The notes beneath the pieces are model-generated. The model searched no databases, was not told the DNA's origin, and worked only from the letters and a program-made list of their open reading frames with translations. A stretch of DNA of 64,000 nt from Chlamydomonas sphaeroides (taxonomy: Eukaryota; Chlorophyta; Chlorophyceae; Chlamydomonadales; Chlamydomonadaceae). Location of the stretch: the NCBI GenBank assembly GCA_001662425.1, contig BDDC01000101.1:48722-112721 (forward strand), in the 5' to 3' direction. Of this stretch, positions 34,701 through 46,400 are shown piece after piece. A program made the position numbers and the translations under genes. Within the stretch, counting starts at the first letter, position 1; each line of letters opens with the position of its first letter.

Positions 34701-37692
34701 TTGCAGGCGATCGCCAACAAGCTGTTGGTCAGGAGGTCTGCTGTGGCTGGCGCCTCTTTTGCATACTCTCAGTTCATGATGTTCGGCATGTTCAGGTGCG
34801 GCCTGCTGCCTCACGTCAAGCCGCGATGGGCGGGTGGCATTCGGTGGATGGGGCCACACAATGATGGCCGCCGCCTGCTGCTTGCACGCAATTCGAGCCT
34901 GCCTTGCACGACTTTCGGCTAACACTTCTAAGATGCGACACGTGCTGCGCATGCTTACTTGCTGCGCGTGCTTACTTGCTCACCGTGCTTTCCATCCTTA
35001 CTGCTGTATTCCCATGTTGACGGGCAGCCTGGTCTTCTACTTCATGTAAGTGAGGCGCCAGACGGTTAGCTCGGAGCGGGAATGCATGGGGATGGGGATG
35101 GGGATGTATGCATAATGCAGTTTAGTGCGGATGTCAGCACCGCTCGGACAGATGCGTTTCACGCACGGCCGCCTAACACTGCCTTGATTTCATCGTAGCA
35201 TACGTACATGTGCGTTATGCGCCATGCGGGCAGGGGCAACGCCATCGACCGTGGTTGGACGATTTTCAGCGATGCCCTCAAGGCCTTCCTGTCCGTACTC
35301 CTAGTGGCGCTTGGTCTTGCGCATGTGAGGCCTGCCTTGATTGCCTTCACCACGTCGGCCGCCCAGCAGATAGACGCACTACTACATATATAGATGCCCA
35401 TGCACGCTCGCCGCTAAGCTGACGTGTGCACCCGCTGCCACAAAACCTGCGTTCTCCACGCCGTCAGACCAGCTCGTGCTTCCCAGACATGGGCGCCGCC
35501 AAGGGCGCCGTGGCCCGCATATTCCCCATCATCGATCGCCAGCCCGCCATAGACAGCGACTCGCCGCACGGCGACAAGCCCGAGCCCAAGGTGCGAGGGC
35601 CGTCCCTAGTGGGGACGGAACCTGGCCCTTGCTAGTCCCAGGGGCGGCGCCATGCGCACATCTGTATGTGCGTGTGGCTACGTGCTCTTATCATCACAAT
35701 CAAGCTGCCTTGGGCGAGTCACGCACATAGCACGCAGGAGGGCAGGACGGCACCTGCCAACAAGTAAGCCTCCCACCCCTGCGCTGCCTTTCACGTGCAC
35801 GCAGACGCTAAGTGGCGGGATTGAGTTCCGGGATGTGTGCTTTGCGTACCCGGCACGGCCCAGCGTGGTCGTGCTCAACCACTTTCGTCTCAGCATTGCG
35901 CCCGGTTGCGTGACGGCGCTGGTCGGGGAGAGCGGCAGCGGGTGAGCGGGTGGGCGGCGCGGATGCAAGCCTGCCTGCCTGTGGTGCGTGCAGCTATGAA
36001 CGCGACTTGCCGCGTGCCTCACAGCAGGCCGTGCAGGGCGCTTTGCTCGGCCCTCCTGATTGCCCTGCCTCGTATGATCGCTGCGTGTTATGCCTGCTGC
36101 CATGTCTTGCTGCCCGCACCCACCTCACCCCAACCTCAGCAAGTCCACCGTGGTGGGCCTCATCGAGCGATTCTACGATCCGCTGGCCGGGGCCGTGCTG
36201 CTGGACGGCAGGGACCTGCGGACCTACAACCTGGACTTCCTGCGGTCGCAGGTGCGGTACGCCCTCGCTGCAATACGATGCTAGGGCCAAAAGGCCCTCC
36301 TGGCTAGGGCAGCATTTGCGCGTGGGATGTGGGCGGGCCGGCTCACACGGGGCCCGGTTGCTGCGACAACAGTTGGAACCGACGCATGCAACACCCTTGC
36401 ATGTCCCTGCCCTGCCCCGGCCCTCGCTCGCTTGTGCAACGGTGCTGCTTGTGCACACACGCACAGCTCGGGCTCGTCAGCCAGGAGCCGCTGCTGTTCA
36501 ATGGCAGCATCGCCGACAACATCTGCATGGGCAAGCGGGACGCCACGCACGAGGACATGGTCGAGGCCGCGGGTGAATAATCGCTCGCTCGGTTGTTGTT
36601 GGCGGCGGCGGGTGTCTGCTTGCTTGGCGCACACCGACGCAGCATGCATGCCCGCGCCGCACCCGCCGTGGCGCACAACTAACCGCCTATCCTTCTTAAT
36701 CCTTCGCCGCACAGCCCGTCGCTCGCACGCACGCACATGCTTGTGTTTTTTGCGTGCCCGTGTATGTGCGCAGAGGCGGCCAACGCGCGGGGCTTCATTG
36801 AGGCGCTGCCCGATAAGTACGACACCAATGTCGGGGAGGGCGGCATCCAACTGAGCGGCGGCCAGAAGCAGCGCGTGGCCATTGCGCGGGCGGTCATACG
36901 AAACCCCAAGGTGCGCGGCGACGTTTGCTGCTAGCAGACTGAGGAGTACATTAGGGCCCTCGGGCGGCCGAGCCCGGTTCCTCTGGATTCCAATCCCAAA
37001 TCCAGCAGTGCGTGTCATTGTGCAATCTCAAGTATTGCAAGCAAGTGGCCAGCATCCGCCGCCGCTCCCGCCCCCACACACGGCCACCTCGCTCCACGCA
37101 CGTCGGCTGCAGGTGCTGCTGCTGGACGAGGCCACCTCGGCGTTGGACGCCCAATCCGAGGCCGTGGTGCAGGAGGCGCTGGAGCGCGTCAGCAGAGGCC
37201 GCACGGTCCTGGTCATTGCGCACCGGCTGTGCACCGTGCAATACGCGCACACCATTGCGGTACGTACGTACCTGTGCATACACGCACATCTGGGGGGCCG
37301 AAGGCGGAGTCGGGGAGGGGCGAGATAGAGGGATGGACGGAGGCGCAACCCTAGCACCCTGGCCCCACGCTGCATGCTGGGTAGGTGTGTTAGGTGGGGT
37401 TCAATGCCACATGCATACGCTTGTATGCTTGAGACACGCGACGCAAGCGAGCGCACCTGCTGCCTTGCTCCCATGTGGAGGTCGGCCATCAGCCAGGCAC
37501 ACACGTACGTGCCCATCCGTATGCATTTGGGTCCCCCGCACCCTCGCATGGCAGGTGGTGCACCGGGGCGCGGTGCTGGAGGCCGGCCGCCATGAGGAGC
37601 TGCTGCAGAGCCGCAACGGAGCATACGCACGCCTGGTGGCGGCGCAGGGCCTGGCGATGGCGCAGGGCGGCATAGGCGGCAAGCGCGCCTGA
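25794..37692 (+). CDS. full-length ABCB/MDR-type ABC transporter (TMD-NBD-TMD-NBD)
   Basis: 29 exons: 25794-25894, 26019-26080, 26708-26752, 27018-27160, 27458-27563, 27822-27906, 29341-29497, 29730-29843, 30031-30168, 30385-30456, 30637-30926, 31167-31440, 31573-31653, 32053-32263, 32416-32957, 33202-33370, 33566-33645, 33868-33970, 34266-34450, 34707-34795, 35028-35045, 35234-35324, 35468-35590, 35805-35941, 36140-36251, 36467-36572, 36774-36910, 37113-37259, 37555-37692; about 1351 residues, as usual for P-glycoprotein-like exporters. The N-terminus runs VPFWKLL then [12 protein letters not shown], typical ABCB. NBD1 has Walker A GASGSGKST (~431), LSGGQ (~536) and Walker [13 protein letters not shown] (~557). 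NBD2 has GESGSGKST (~1131), LSGGQ (~1238) and [12 protein letters not shown] (~1258). A ~130-residue low-complexity linker precedes TMD2. Both ATP sites look intact, so an active exporter in plasma or organelle membrane is likely; substrate unknown. The N run 28321-28789 falls in intron 6. The donor at 27564 is chosen by phase and is less sure. Confidence 0.93.
26393..26474. repeat. dispersed hairpin repeat, copy A (ABC intron 2)
   Basis: The core acctccttaaatcac plus gcgggtcaagcccgctgtac at 26419-26457 is matched at 34084-34122 with one difference, and similarity continues upstream in a ggctcc...ccccc segment. The core contains a small inverted repeat (gcggg/cccgc). The copy is followed by the ctatttctattcctattt string shared with 22919. 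Confidence 0.7.
28321..28789. other. assembly gap (469 N)
   Basis: A run of N lies inside intron 6 of the ABC transporter (27907-29340). Purine-rich and CA-rich simple sequence on its left side probably broke the assembly. Flanking exons join in phase across it, so no coding sequence of the transporter appears lost. Confidence 0.95.
34058..34125. repeat. dispersed hairpin repeat, copy B (ABC intron 18)
   Basis: This is the second copy of the motif at 26393-26474, located in the intron between transporter exons 18 and 19. The 39-base core differs at a single position. Confidence 0.7.
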
Positions 37693-39985
37693 TGAGCTAG
37701 CGGCGACGGCGGGGCGGCATGCATGGCGCACGCATGTGTTCGTTACTATTGTTTGAGCTTGTGCCTGCTGAGGGCCAGGCTGCACGCACCCGGCATCGCC
37801 TCGCGCTTCGCTTTGCTTTTCGAGGCTCACTAATGCGGTGCGGCGCAGCTGCACGAAATCAAGGTAGACGTGGGGCGGATGGTGAGGCAGGCAGGACGGG
37901 TGCGTGTGTCGGGCAGCGAGCAGGCGGCTGTCGTGTGCGTGGGCGCTGTGTACGTATGAGCATGGCATACATTGCAAGTGGTTCTGGAATAGCCCCATGC
38001 CTCCCCGGACATGGACATACAGCGAGCAACTAATGTTTCCCGGAACCTGATGAAATGCACCCTGTGACAGCCCGTCCCTCCCTAGCTAGATGTATGTAAA
38101 GCGAGGTTTCGGTTACCTGTAGTACAATCTGTGAAAGGCCCTGCAGTTGGCTGCTGCTGCTGCTCGCTGCTGAAGAGCAGGCAGGGCGCGTCATCAGTAG
38201 TCCCGATGAAGTCCACGTACGTGCGTCCAGGCTCCTCAGACTCCAACCACAGCTATTGTTCTGCGCCTTCGGCTTGCTTTGTCTTGGCGGGCGAGGCTTG
38301 GGGTCCAATTACAACCAGAAGGATGCCAGCCAGGAGAGGAACAGAGACCACCTTGCAACAACCGCTCTGGCACCCCAGGTGCTCTAGGTGCTCAGCAACC
38401 CGACCGGTTAGCGGGCGCCCTTGAATGGCGGTGTAGAACGAACGGTAACGGCTTGGGGTCGGAGTCCCGTCCGTTCAGTAGTGATCAACCTCGAGGCAAG
38501 ATGTCTCCGCCCCTTTACTTGCGCTTCGTTCTCAAGCTGCAGCTTCCAACTTGCCCGTCGCCGCCACATACGCCGCCCCGCTCCCCACCTTGTCGCAAGC
38601 CCCTCGCATCATACAAGACGATTTTCCTCCTTTGACTTCGTTCTAGCTTGTGATAAGACGCCTCGCAGCAGCCCATTCACTCTGTCGTGCCGCTTTTCAC
38701 TTACTTTCGCTGAGCATGTACGGGCGGTGGCGGCGGTCGCGGACGCTGCTAACGCGGCAAGCGCGGCCGCCCCAGCTCTGACAGCGGGGGCCGGGACGGG
38801 CCCTCCGCTGGCAGCAACGCCGCCGCTCCCACTCCCGGGCCGGCCGGGGCCGAGTGGCTGCGGCTGCGGCAGCGGCAGCGGCAGCGACAGCGGCGGCCAC
38901 TGCAAGCACGGCAAGCAGCCGAGCTCGGCCTCGGCTGGCGGTGCCAAGCGGAAGCATAGCGCTGTTGGGGGCTGAGTTGGCAGCGAGGGCGGGCCCTGCA
39001 TCCTGGCCGTGCCTGGCTGGCTGGGTGGTGTTGCGGTAGCGGCCGTGCGCTGGTGCTAGTGAGAGCGAGGCCGGGGGCCCGGGGGCAGGGCCCGCCATTT
39101 CGTTGATGCAAGTGTGCCCCGGCCATGTCCAGCAGTCGGTGCAGGGAACCGGGGTCGCGTCCCAGACAAGGTCTGGCACTGTGACGACGTGGAGCGCTGG
39201 TTGAGAGGGTGGTGGGCGCCTGCATTCCAACGCTTTACATGGAAGCAACCCCGATGGTCGCAGGGCGGCCGGCAGCCCCAGACAGAGGACGGGTTGGGGC
39301 TGCGCCCCTTTTCCCATTCCAATTGGGACATACGTGTCACTGCTGAACATGCACTGCTGGATGCTGCTGAGCGGCCCTGAAATGACTGCATGGCCGGCTG
39401 CAATCAACTCCCTTCCTGCCTGCGCTCCCCCAATTCGTTCGCGCCAAGTTCTGCCGCTGCCACCCTACCTGCTGCCCGTCCACAACCCTTCATACACATC
39501 AATCGTTCATTCTCCATCGAGCGTCAGCTGCCTCGCCGCTGCCCCACCCTGCCTATGCATGCAGTGGTCACAGATACGTGCACAGCCGCATACACATAGA
39601 TATACACACGCACGCACGCACACACAAGTAAGCAAGCACTCGATCTATCACACTACTTGGCTCGCACTCGAACTCGCACCCAAGACCTGCTGCGTGGGCA
39701 TCCCAGATAGAGCAGAGGCCGTCAACACGCTGCTGCTGGGATGGCCGAGCCGCTGCTGCATGCGTGCGTGGGTGATAATTGAAATGGTACTTAAGTACAG
39801 ATGTTCGCAGCAGGGCCTATGAATCACGCGCGCCGGCTCCGTTCCTGCCTATGCATGCTGGTGTCAGGTTAGCTCCTTGCTTGCCACCGCGCGCGCCAGC
39901 AGCAGAGCAGCAGCAGCAGCAGCAGGAGCCCCAGCCCGCAGCCTATCTGCCACCGCTGCTGGCGTGGCGCGCATACGGCCGCCGC
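37693..39985. other. convergent intergenic region between ABC transporter and GLTP gene
   Basis: The region holds the probable 3' UTRs of both genes. An open stretch at about 38718-38975 (+) encodes an Ala/Gly/Ser-rich peptide ending in a Lys/His-rich tail (CKHGKQ then AKRKHSAVGG), but no start or homologue is evident, so it is not called as a gene. CA-type simple sequence lies at 39590-39640, and TTACA at 39235-39239 is a distant TGTAA on the minus strand for the GLTP gene. Confidence 0.4.
38095..38099 (+). promoter_or_regulatory. TGTAA poly(A) signal, ABC transporter gene
   Basis: This is the first TGTAA after the transporter stop, about 400 bases downstream. A 3' UTR of this length is normal for green algae. 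Confidence 0.45.
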
Positions 39986-41171
39986 CTAGTACTTGGTTGG
40001 GTCGTCCAAGCCTCGCGCATCCTGGGGGTGCATGGGTGGGTTTTGGTGGCATGGCATGGTTTGTTTTGGGTATGTTTATTGCTTGGGACTATGGTGGCAT
40101 ACGGGAACCCAACATGCGCGTGCCTGCCTTGGCTTGCCCCAAGCTAGCCACCCACGCACCATCCATGCGTGGATTTGCACCAGCATCGCCGACAGCTCCC
40201 TGCCGGCGGCCTGCATGTCCTTCGTGGCGGTGGGGTCAACGGCCAGGCTGGCCAGGAAGGCCTTTCGCGAGGCCACGCAGGTGAAGGTCAGCTGCGAGAA
40301 GGGAGGGAGCGAGGGCAGTGCATGCAGGCGTGTTCACATGCTTCACGGCGGTTGGTTAGACACGGCAGAAGCGCCGCTTAACCAAGTCAGCCGCCTGCCT
40401 GACTTGCTTGCCTTGCATGCGGCGATGGAGATCATGGTGTGGAACGGCGCCAGGTTGTTGCGGTAGGCGGTAGCCACGTGGCTCTTGAGCGATGCGGCCG
40501 GGTCCTCCTGTATGAGCCGCAGTATCTCGCAGGCAGTCGCACAGACCCTGACGGTGTGGTACACGGGCGTTGCGTACGATGTGATTGCTGTAGATAGAGC
40601 AATGTATGGACGCCGATGACACACGACAGGGCATGGATGCGTGTATTCCCCACAACTTGAGACTGCTGGCAACGAACTTACCGCTTGAGCCACAGCAGGT
40701 CCGTGGTGCTGGAGGTCCTGCTGCTGTGCACTCCCTCGGTCACCTCATCTTGCACTATCGCAAACAGATACTTGTAGCGCTCTGGGTTTGTTGCCGCTCG
40801 GGCCTTGAGGCGCTGGGCGGGCGGGCGGGCGGGGGTAGGCAAACAGGTAAAGGCCAGAAAGGGTGGCCGCAGTTGTTTGTGTATGTGGCACCGCACAATC
40901 AACTTGGGTGGTGCACCCAGGAGTTCCGCCAAAACCTTTACCTGGATGTATCCTGCCGTCTCCTTTTTGAGGAACACGAATCCACCACCCACGGCGTCTG
41001 CGCGCGCGACGCATATTGACATATGGATGACGTATGGACGAGGCGTTTCACTCATGGTTCAACGACGTCTTCAAGCGATCAGCAGAGCGTGCGCGCACCT
41101 ATGATGGGCAGGGTGACGTGCTTGCAGGCGTCAAGAAAGGGCAGCGTGAGAATGTGGCCGTCGTCCGCCAT
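39986..41171 (-). CDS. glycolipid transfer protein (GLTP) domain protein
   Basis: Exons in transcript order: 41171-41099, 40997-40942, 40812-40682, 40547-40412, 40291-40160, 40021-39986; about 187 residues, a little shorter than the ~200 of typical GLTPs. The N-terminus MADDGHILTLPFLDACKHV is the usual 'FL..C' opening. LLWLKR contains the lipid-stacking Trp (residue ~84, W96 in human GLTP), and AYRNNLAPFH contains the conserved His (~123, H140 in human GLTP). GLTP proteins bind one sphingolipid or glycolipid in a two-layer all-helical fold and move it between membranes in the cytosol. The segment expected to carry the Asp-x3-Asn-x2-Lys headgroup site reads KKETAGYIQR here, so Asp becomes Glu37, Asn becomes Tyr41 and Lys becomes Arg44. 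The intron after 40412 has a GC donor (AAG|GCAAGC). The last exon (DARGLDDPTKY) is short and less certain. Confidence 0.85.
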
Positions 41172-41570
41172 AGCAGGTCCTCGAGTCGCCAACGCAACAG
41201 AGCTTGGCGCACTCGTCAAAGAGGTTTGCATGACGTGCTATGGGTAGGTATGTCTCGTTTGTTGCACATGTAACCAACTAGACTGCAACCAAACCCGCCG
41301 AAGGTGTTTGCCGCTCATGCAGCAGCTGGGTGGCAAGTTGCACGGGCAATGACAAAAGGACAAAGCCCAGTAATAATGCAAGCACAAGGCATGGAAACTC
41401 CTGTTTACTTCGATGGGCTCTGGGAAGGACGTTCAGGGCCGACTTGGGCGCGCGATAGCTGCTGGCTGCACGCACGTGCGTCTTCCCCGCTGGTCTGCAC
41501 CTACATGAGGCGCGCTGGGCACTATCTGCAGCCAACGCCTCCTCGTCCAGCTTTGCGGGAGCTTATGATA

Positions 41571-41603
41571 CCAACCAGGGGAGGTTGGTCTCCCCTGTTA
41601 CCA
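41571..41603. repeat. hairpin element copy 1
   Basis: ccaaccaggggaggttgg followed by tctcccctg forms overlapping inverted repeats. It shares the aggggag / ctcccct arms with 41801-41821 and 46296-46319. Confidence 0.6.
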
Positions 41604-41800
41604 ACGGCAGGCGTTGGGCGGCCCATGGCATTTCCATGCAGCCTGGCGCAGCCAGGAGGGCGCAGCTGGGCGCAGTTGGGCGCAGCTCCCGCAGGTGGCT
41701 GTTGCGGGCGGGCCCGGAGAGCGAGGCCGAAGGCAGCGGAGAGTCTCCCCTGGCTTGTGGCCTTAGCCCTCCGGGTGTGACGTTTCATGCCCTGTGCGTT

Positions 41801-41821
41801 CCAGGGGAGAGTCTCCCCTGG
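41801..41821. repeat. hairpin element copy 2, near-perfect palindrome
   Basis: This is a 21-base palindrome: ccaggggaga, one central base, then tctcccctgg. The half gagagtctcccctgg also occurs about 60-70 bases upstream, near 41740-41755. Confidence 0.75.
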
Positions 41822-42712
41822 TGCATACGGTCGTCGATTTGAGGGAGCTCATTTGCGAGCAAACCATGTGCGCGAGCGGTGTGCTGGAACGTGCCGGACA
41901 ACAACAGTTGACTGCATGGCGTCCACTGGTTGGTGCGCGGCGGTGTGGCCCTCCTGTGGGATGATTAGAGATCCTGGGGTAGCGGCATGGTGTGCCGGGT
42001 TATGGGTGCGGCGGGGTTCGGGGGGAGCGTGCAAGTCGCCAGCCGCACACTGGACAGCTCCTACAACGCCTCATGAGGGCGTGCGCAGCGTGCTAGAAAG
42101 GTGGTTATGCACTTGGCGACCCGAGAAACGGGTTGGCGCAACTTGCGAATTGCGCCCCGCACACGTACCCGATTCTGCCCCGATTCGCCTCGCCGCGCCC
42201 CCTCATCCGCGCCCCGCCGCCCCCCGATTCGCGCCGCCGGCCTCCCCCGCCCCGTTCGCTCGCGGCACCCTACACCGTGATACTCTTCGACAAGTAGGCA
42301 CGGACTTATTTGTGACAAGGTGCATTGTCGCGATACACGACTTCCGAGTATCTTGCCAACCCTCCTATACAGTATGTGAGTTCAGAAGCAGGGCTACGTC
42401 TACGTCAACGCACCCCGCCTATCCAAAGTAAGCTCGGCTCCCAGCTCTGTTCGCACACAGCAGCGTACGCGAGTAGGGGTGAACACAGGTAGAAGAAAAG
42501 AAATCAAAAGTGAAAAGCGGGTGCGCGCTGCACCGCGCGGGCGGGATCACGTCACCTCCAGTCCACAGCGAGCGAGGTCGCCACAGCACGCACGCGCACC
42601 CCTCCGCTCGACTCACGCCAGCAGGACTCCACCGGTACAGGGCGTCCGTTGCTCACAAGATCTGCGGCCATTCGGCACCTGCGTGCCAGGCCCCTCGTCT
42701 CGCTGCCCTTCG

Positions 42713-42717
42713 TTACA
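42713..42717 (-). promoter_or_regulatory. TGTAA poly(A) signal, GDSL gene
   Basis: TTACA on the plus strand reads TGTAA on the minus strand, about 93 bases after the stop codon of the GDSL esterase. Confidence 0.5.
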
Positions 42718-42809
42718 GCTGTTGCCCCCGCCCCCCGACGACCCCACACTACCCACGCGCGGCGGGCACGTTTGCAGTCCCATTGCCGTGCGCGTGCAAT
42801 CCATCCGCA

Positions 42810-43396
42810 TCACACGTCGTCCGGTACCAGGCGCAGCTGCTTGAGGCGCGGGATGATGCCGCGCTGCGTCGTCCACGCGTGTAGGCGGGTGTTGAGGTGG
42901 ATGGTGTCTAAGGGGGGCGGTGGGGGAGGGAGGGCGGGAGGGGTTGGCTGGGAGGCGGGGTTGGCTGGGGCAGAGTGGGAAGCAACGTGCACGGGGAGAG
43001 CAGCGACGGGGCGTGAGTACGATGGGGCCGGCTCGAGCTCTGCGCTGCGTTGGGCCACCTCCCATGATTCTATGAAGAAAGCATGTAAGCTGCATTAGAG
43101 AGCCTCTGCAGAATGTACAACATGCTGTGCGAGCGAGGTTGCTGCCGTCGGTGCACCACGTGGCCGGGCAGCGGCAACCACGTCCAAAACCAACTTCTTC
43201 TGTTTCCTTAACCATGTCCGTCCTGGCAGCAACGGCACGGAGGAAGTGCAACAGCTGATGGGGCTCCGACCCCCTCACCGCTCACCGTAGAAGCTGGGCG
43301 CGCGTGAAGGCGGCGGGCGGCCGGGCGGGTGCAATGGCGTCATGTTGCAAGAGGGTAGAGAGTAGAGGGGCGCACGTCGAAGCAGGGCGGCCTTGC

Positions 43397-43428
<32 letters not shown>

Positions 43429-46400
43429 CACTTTTTTNNNNNNNNNNNNNNNNNNNNNNNNNNNNNNNNNNNNNNNNNNNNNNNNNNNNNNNNNNNNNNN
43501 NNNNNNNNNNNNNNNNNNNNNNNNNNNNNNNNNNNNNNNNNNNNNNNNNNNNNNNNNNNNNNNNNNNNNNNNNNNNNNNNNNNNNNNNNNNNNNNNNNNN
43601 NNNNNNNNNNNNNNNNNNNNNNNNNNNNNNNNNNNNNNNNNNNNNNNNNNNNNNNNNNNNNNNNNNNNNNNNNNNNNNNNNNNNNNNNNNNNNNNNNNNN
43701 NNNNNNNNNNNNNNNNNNNNNNNNNNNNNNNNNNNNNNNNNNNNNNNNNNNNNNNNNNNNNNNNNNNNNNNNNNNNNNNNACGCGCCGCAAGGATGCATG
43801 CGAGGAGCTGTGTTGGTTGGGAACCACGGCGCACAGCCCGTCTGTAGCCCCCCTGCTCACAGATAGTTTTCGGGGTCGGGGCAGGGCCTGAGGCCGGGCG
43901 CGATGACGGAGGCCGAGGGGTTGTCGAAGCAGGGCGCTGGGGGAGGAGGGGGGGAAAGGTGGAATGCCGGGTCCGGCACGTGCCAACAAGATCGATGGGA
44001 CACTCAAACTACACCTTAGCTTGGTGTTACCATGCCGAATAGTTTGGGGAGGGATTGGTTAGCCTCACGCGCCAGCAAGGCCAGGCGTGCCGGACCACGG
44101 GCCGAGGCGCTGGAAGAGTAAGGGCGGCCACACCCAGAGACGCCCTGAGACGACACGACGGACACGCGCCCTGTGGCCCTCCGATCCAGCTGCCCTACGG
44201 CTTCCACCTGCCTAGGCCTCCACGCACCCGTGGTGTTGGCAAAGGCCGGCTGGATGGCGTCGATGAGGCGATCGATCCAGGCCATGCCCCCCAGCTTGTG
44301 CAGCCGCACGCGGCGGGGCGCCGGCGGCAGCAGCGGCTTGGCGGCCTTGACGCCGCGCGCAGTCGCAGCGTCCACCGCCAGCAGCAGCTGCTTGACCTGC
44401 AAGAGCGGCGGAAGGCGATCAAGCAGGCCGCTACGTGGCTTGTTGCTCCCAAATGCAGCAGACGCACGGCGCACCTGGTCTTTCAGGGGGCTGGCGATGG
44501 CGGGCGCTCGGTGCGCGGGCGACAGCGGCAGCAGCACCACATCGGGCGCCAGCCCCAGCTGCGCCAGGCCCAGGCCGGTGCGGACCAGGCAGGTGGCGAT
44601 GTTAGTCACCTGAGAGGGACGGGGCAGGCACGGAGGGGCCGTGGTTGGCTAGTTGTTACCGCACTGGGGTCACACACAATGCCCCCGGCCATGCAAAGCC
44701 CCTGCGAGCTGTGGGGTGCAGGGCTGCAGGGTCAATGCGGACGGAGGGGTGGGGACAGAGGCGTGTGTTTACAAATAGGTAACGTATAGTCAGCACGACC
44801 CGCGCGGCACGCCCTGGGTTGGTGACGTGTGTGGGGGGGCGGATGGGGGTTACGGCGGACGCGAGGCAGGGCCAGGCGGGTGGCAACGTGGGTCGCCCTC
44901 TAGCCTGGCGGCGGCCAAGGCCGCAGGCAGTGCGCGCGCCAGGAGCTGCGCGCAGAGAGCTGCCGCGGTACGACACGGTACGGTACGGCAGCATGGTACG
45001 GCACACGGCACGTGCATTGTGTGGCACCCACCAGCTGCACCGCCTGGGCCTGGCTGAGCATGGCGCCGCTGGCGAGCGCCTCACGCAGCGCGATCTCAAT
45101 GTCTGCGAGCGGAGGGGCGGGAAGGGCGTGAAGGGTAGGCGAGGCGGGGCAGGTGAGGGGGTGGGGACGCAGGGCACGCCGGCGTCAGGCGCGGCAATCG
45201 CCGGGCGCAAGCAGGCGAGCGGTGTGGGGCGAGTTGCCGTGACATGGATTGCCAGCCATGGGGTCACCGCGCCGCGCGGAAAAGCAGGCAGCCAGGAATC
45301 ATCGTGCAGCGGTATTGCCGGGGAAGCGGCCGCGGCGGGCGGGACAGACGGACGCGACCCACCATTGACGCCGAGCCACTGTCGGAGCCATGCGTTTGGG
45401 CGGGGGGGGGGGGCAGGCATAGATGGATGGATGCAGGGTATGGATGCAGGGTAGGAGGCGAGCCGCGCGCAGCGGACGTCCTGCGCCCACTGCTACCGAC
45501 ACGCGCCCCCACCGCGAAGCCTCCAAGGCCCAAGGGCGTTCCCACCCCATCCGGCAGTCGCGCAGTAGTTGTGTTATGGTAGCTGTGTTGTAATACATCA
45601 CCCAACCCACCACGAGGGGCACAACCAGCCGGGTGGGGCTGGCGGACGGCACGCGGCCCGCCGCCACATCAGCCGCCAGCGCAGCGAGCTGCTTGGCGCC
45701 GTCACGGACCCACCTGCGGGTTGTGCCGTACAGCGGTTACAGCGGCGGTGTACGGCAACGGTACGGCGAGGGGTGCGAGGGGAGGCATGCAGCGGGGATG
45801 CGGAGACGCGGCGGCGACACGGCAGGGCCGACGGCAGGGCCGACGGCAGCGGGCTGGGGCAGGGGTGGAGGGGCCGACACTGGCGGCGTCCGGCTGCTAG
45901 CCCGCCTTGCCTTGCCTACCAGACAGCGAGCTGCCTGCCAAGTGCCAACCCCGCCACACGCAGGCGTACGGTGTGCGTGCATGGGGCCATAATGGGCATG
46001 TAATGGGGCCACAATGGGCATGCAATGGCGAGATAAAGGACCCGGAATGCGGCCATCATGGGCGTGTAATTGGGCCATGGGCTCGTTGTGGCGCAGCGGC
46101 CCGTCGAGTCGGGGGCTTACGGTAAGGCTGCAGCGGTCGCGTTGTGGAAGCAGGCGGTCGCGCTTCCCGTCGCGTAGTTGAACACCTGTAGGGGCCACGC
46201 GAGTGGGCTGTCGAAGCAGTGGCGGCAGATGGCCGGCGGCCGGCGGCCGCAGCGCGAGAGTGCCGCCCGACGGGCGGGAGCCCGTGGGAAGTCCAGACCA
46301 GGGGAGAGACCCCCTGGTCAAGACGGCCAGAGTACCTGAGTACCTGAGTACCCAGGGTATCTTGCGGCAACGCACCTGGACCTTGTACTTGGCCGAGAGG

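Larger units (their letters stand above)
41172..42809. other. intergenic region with hairpin repeats
   Basis: This region contains the GLTP promoter at its left end and the GDSL 3' UTR at its right end. Between them lie hairpin-forming repeats at 41571-41603 and 41801-41821 and a small array of cgcagctgggcgcag-like units at about 41645-41695. No gene was recognised. Confidence 0.45.

Noticed and set aside
38421..38975. Possible small protein with a Lys/His-rich C-terminus
   Set aside because: No ATG start, splice support or family resemblance could be shown; kept only as a note in the intergenic entry.
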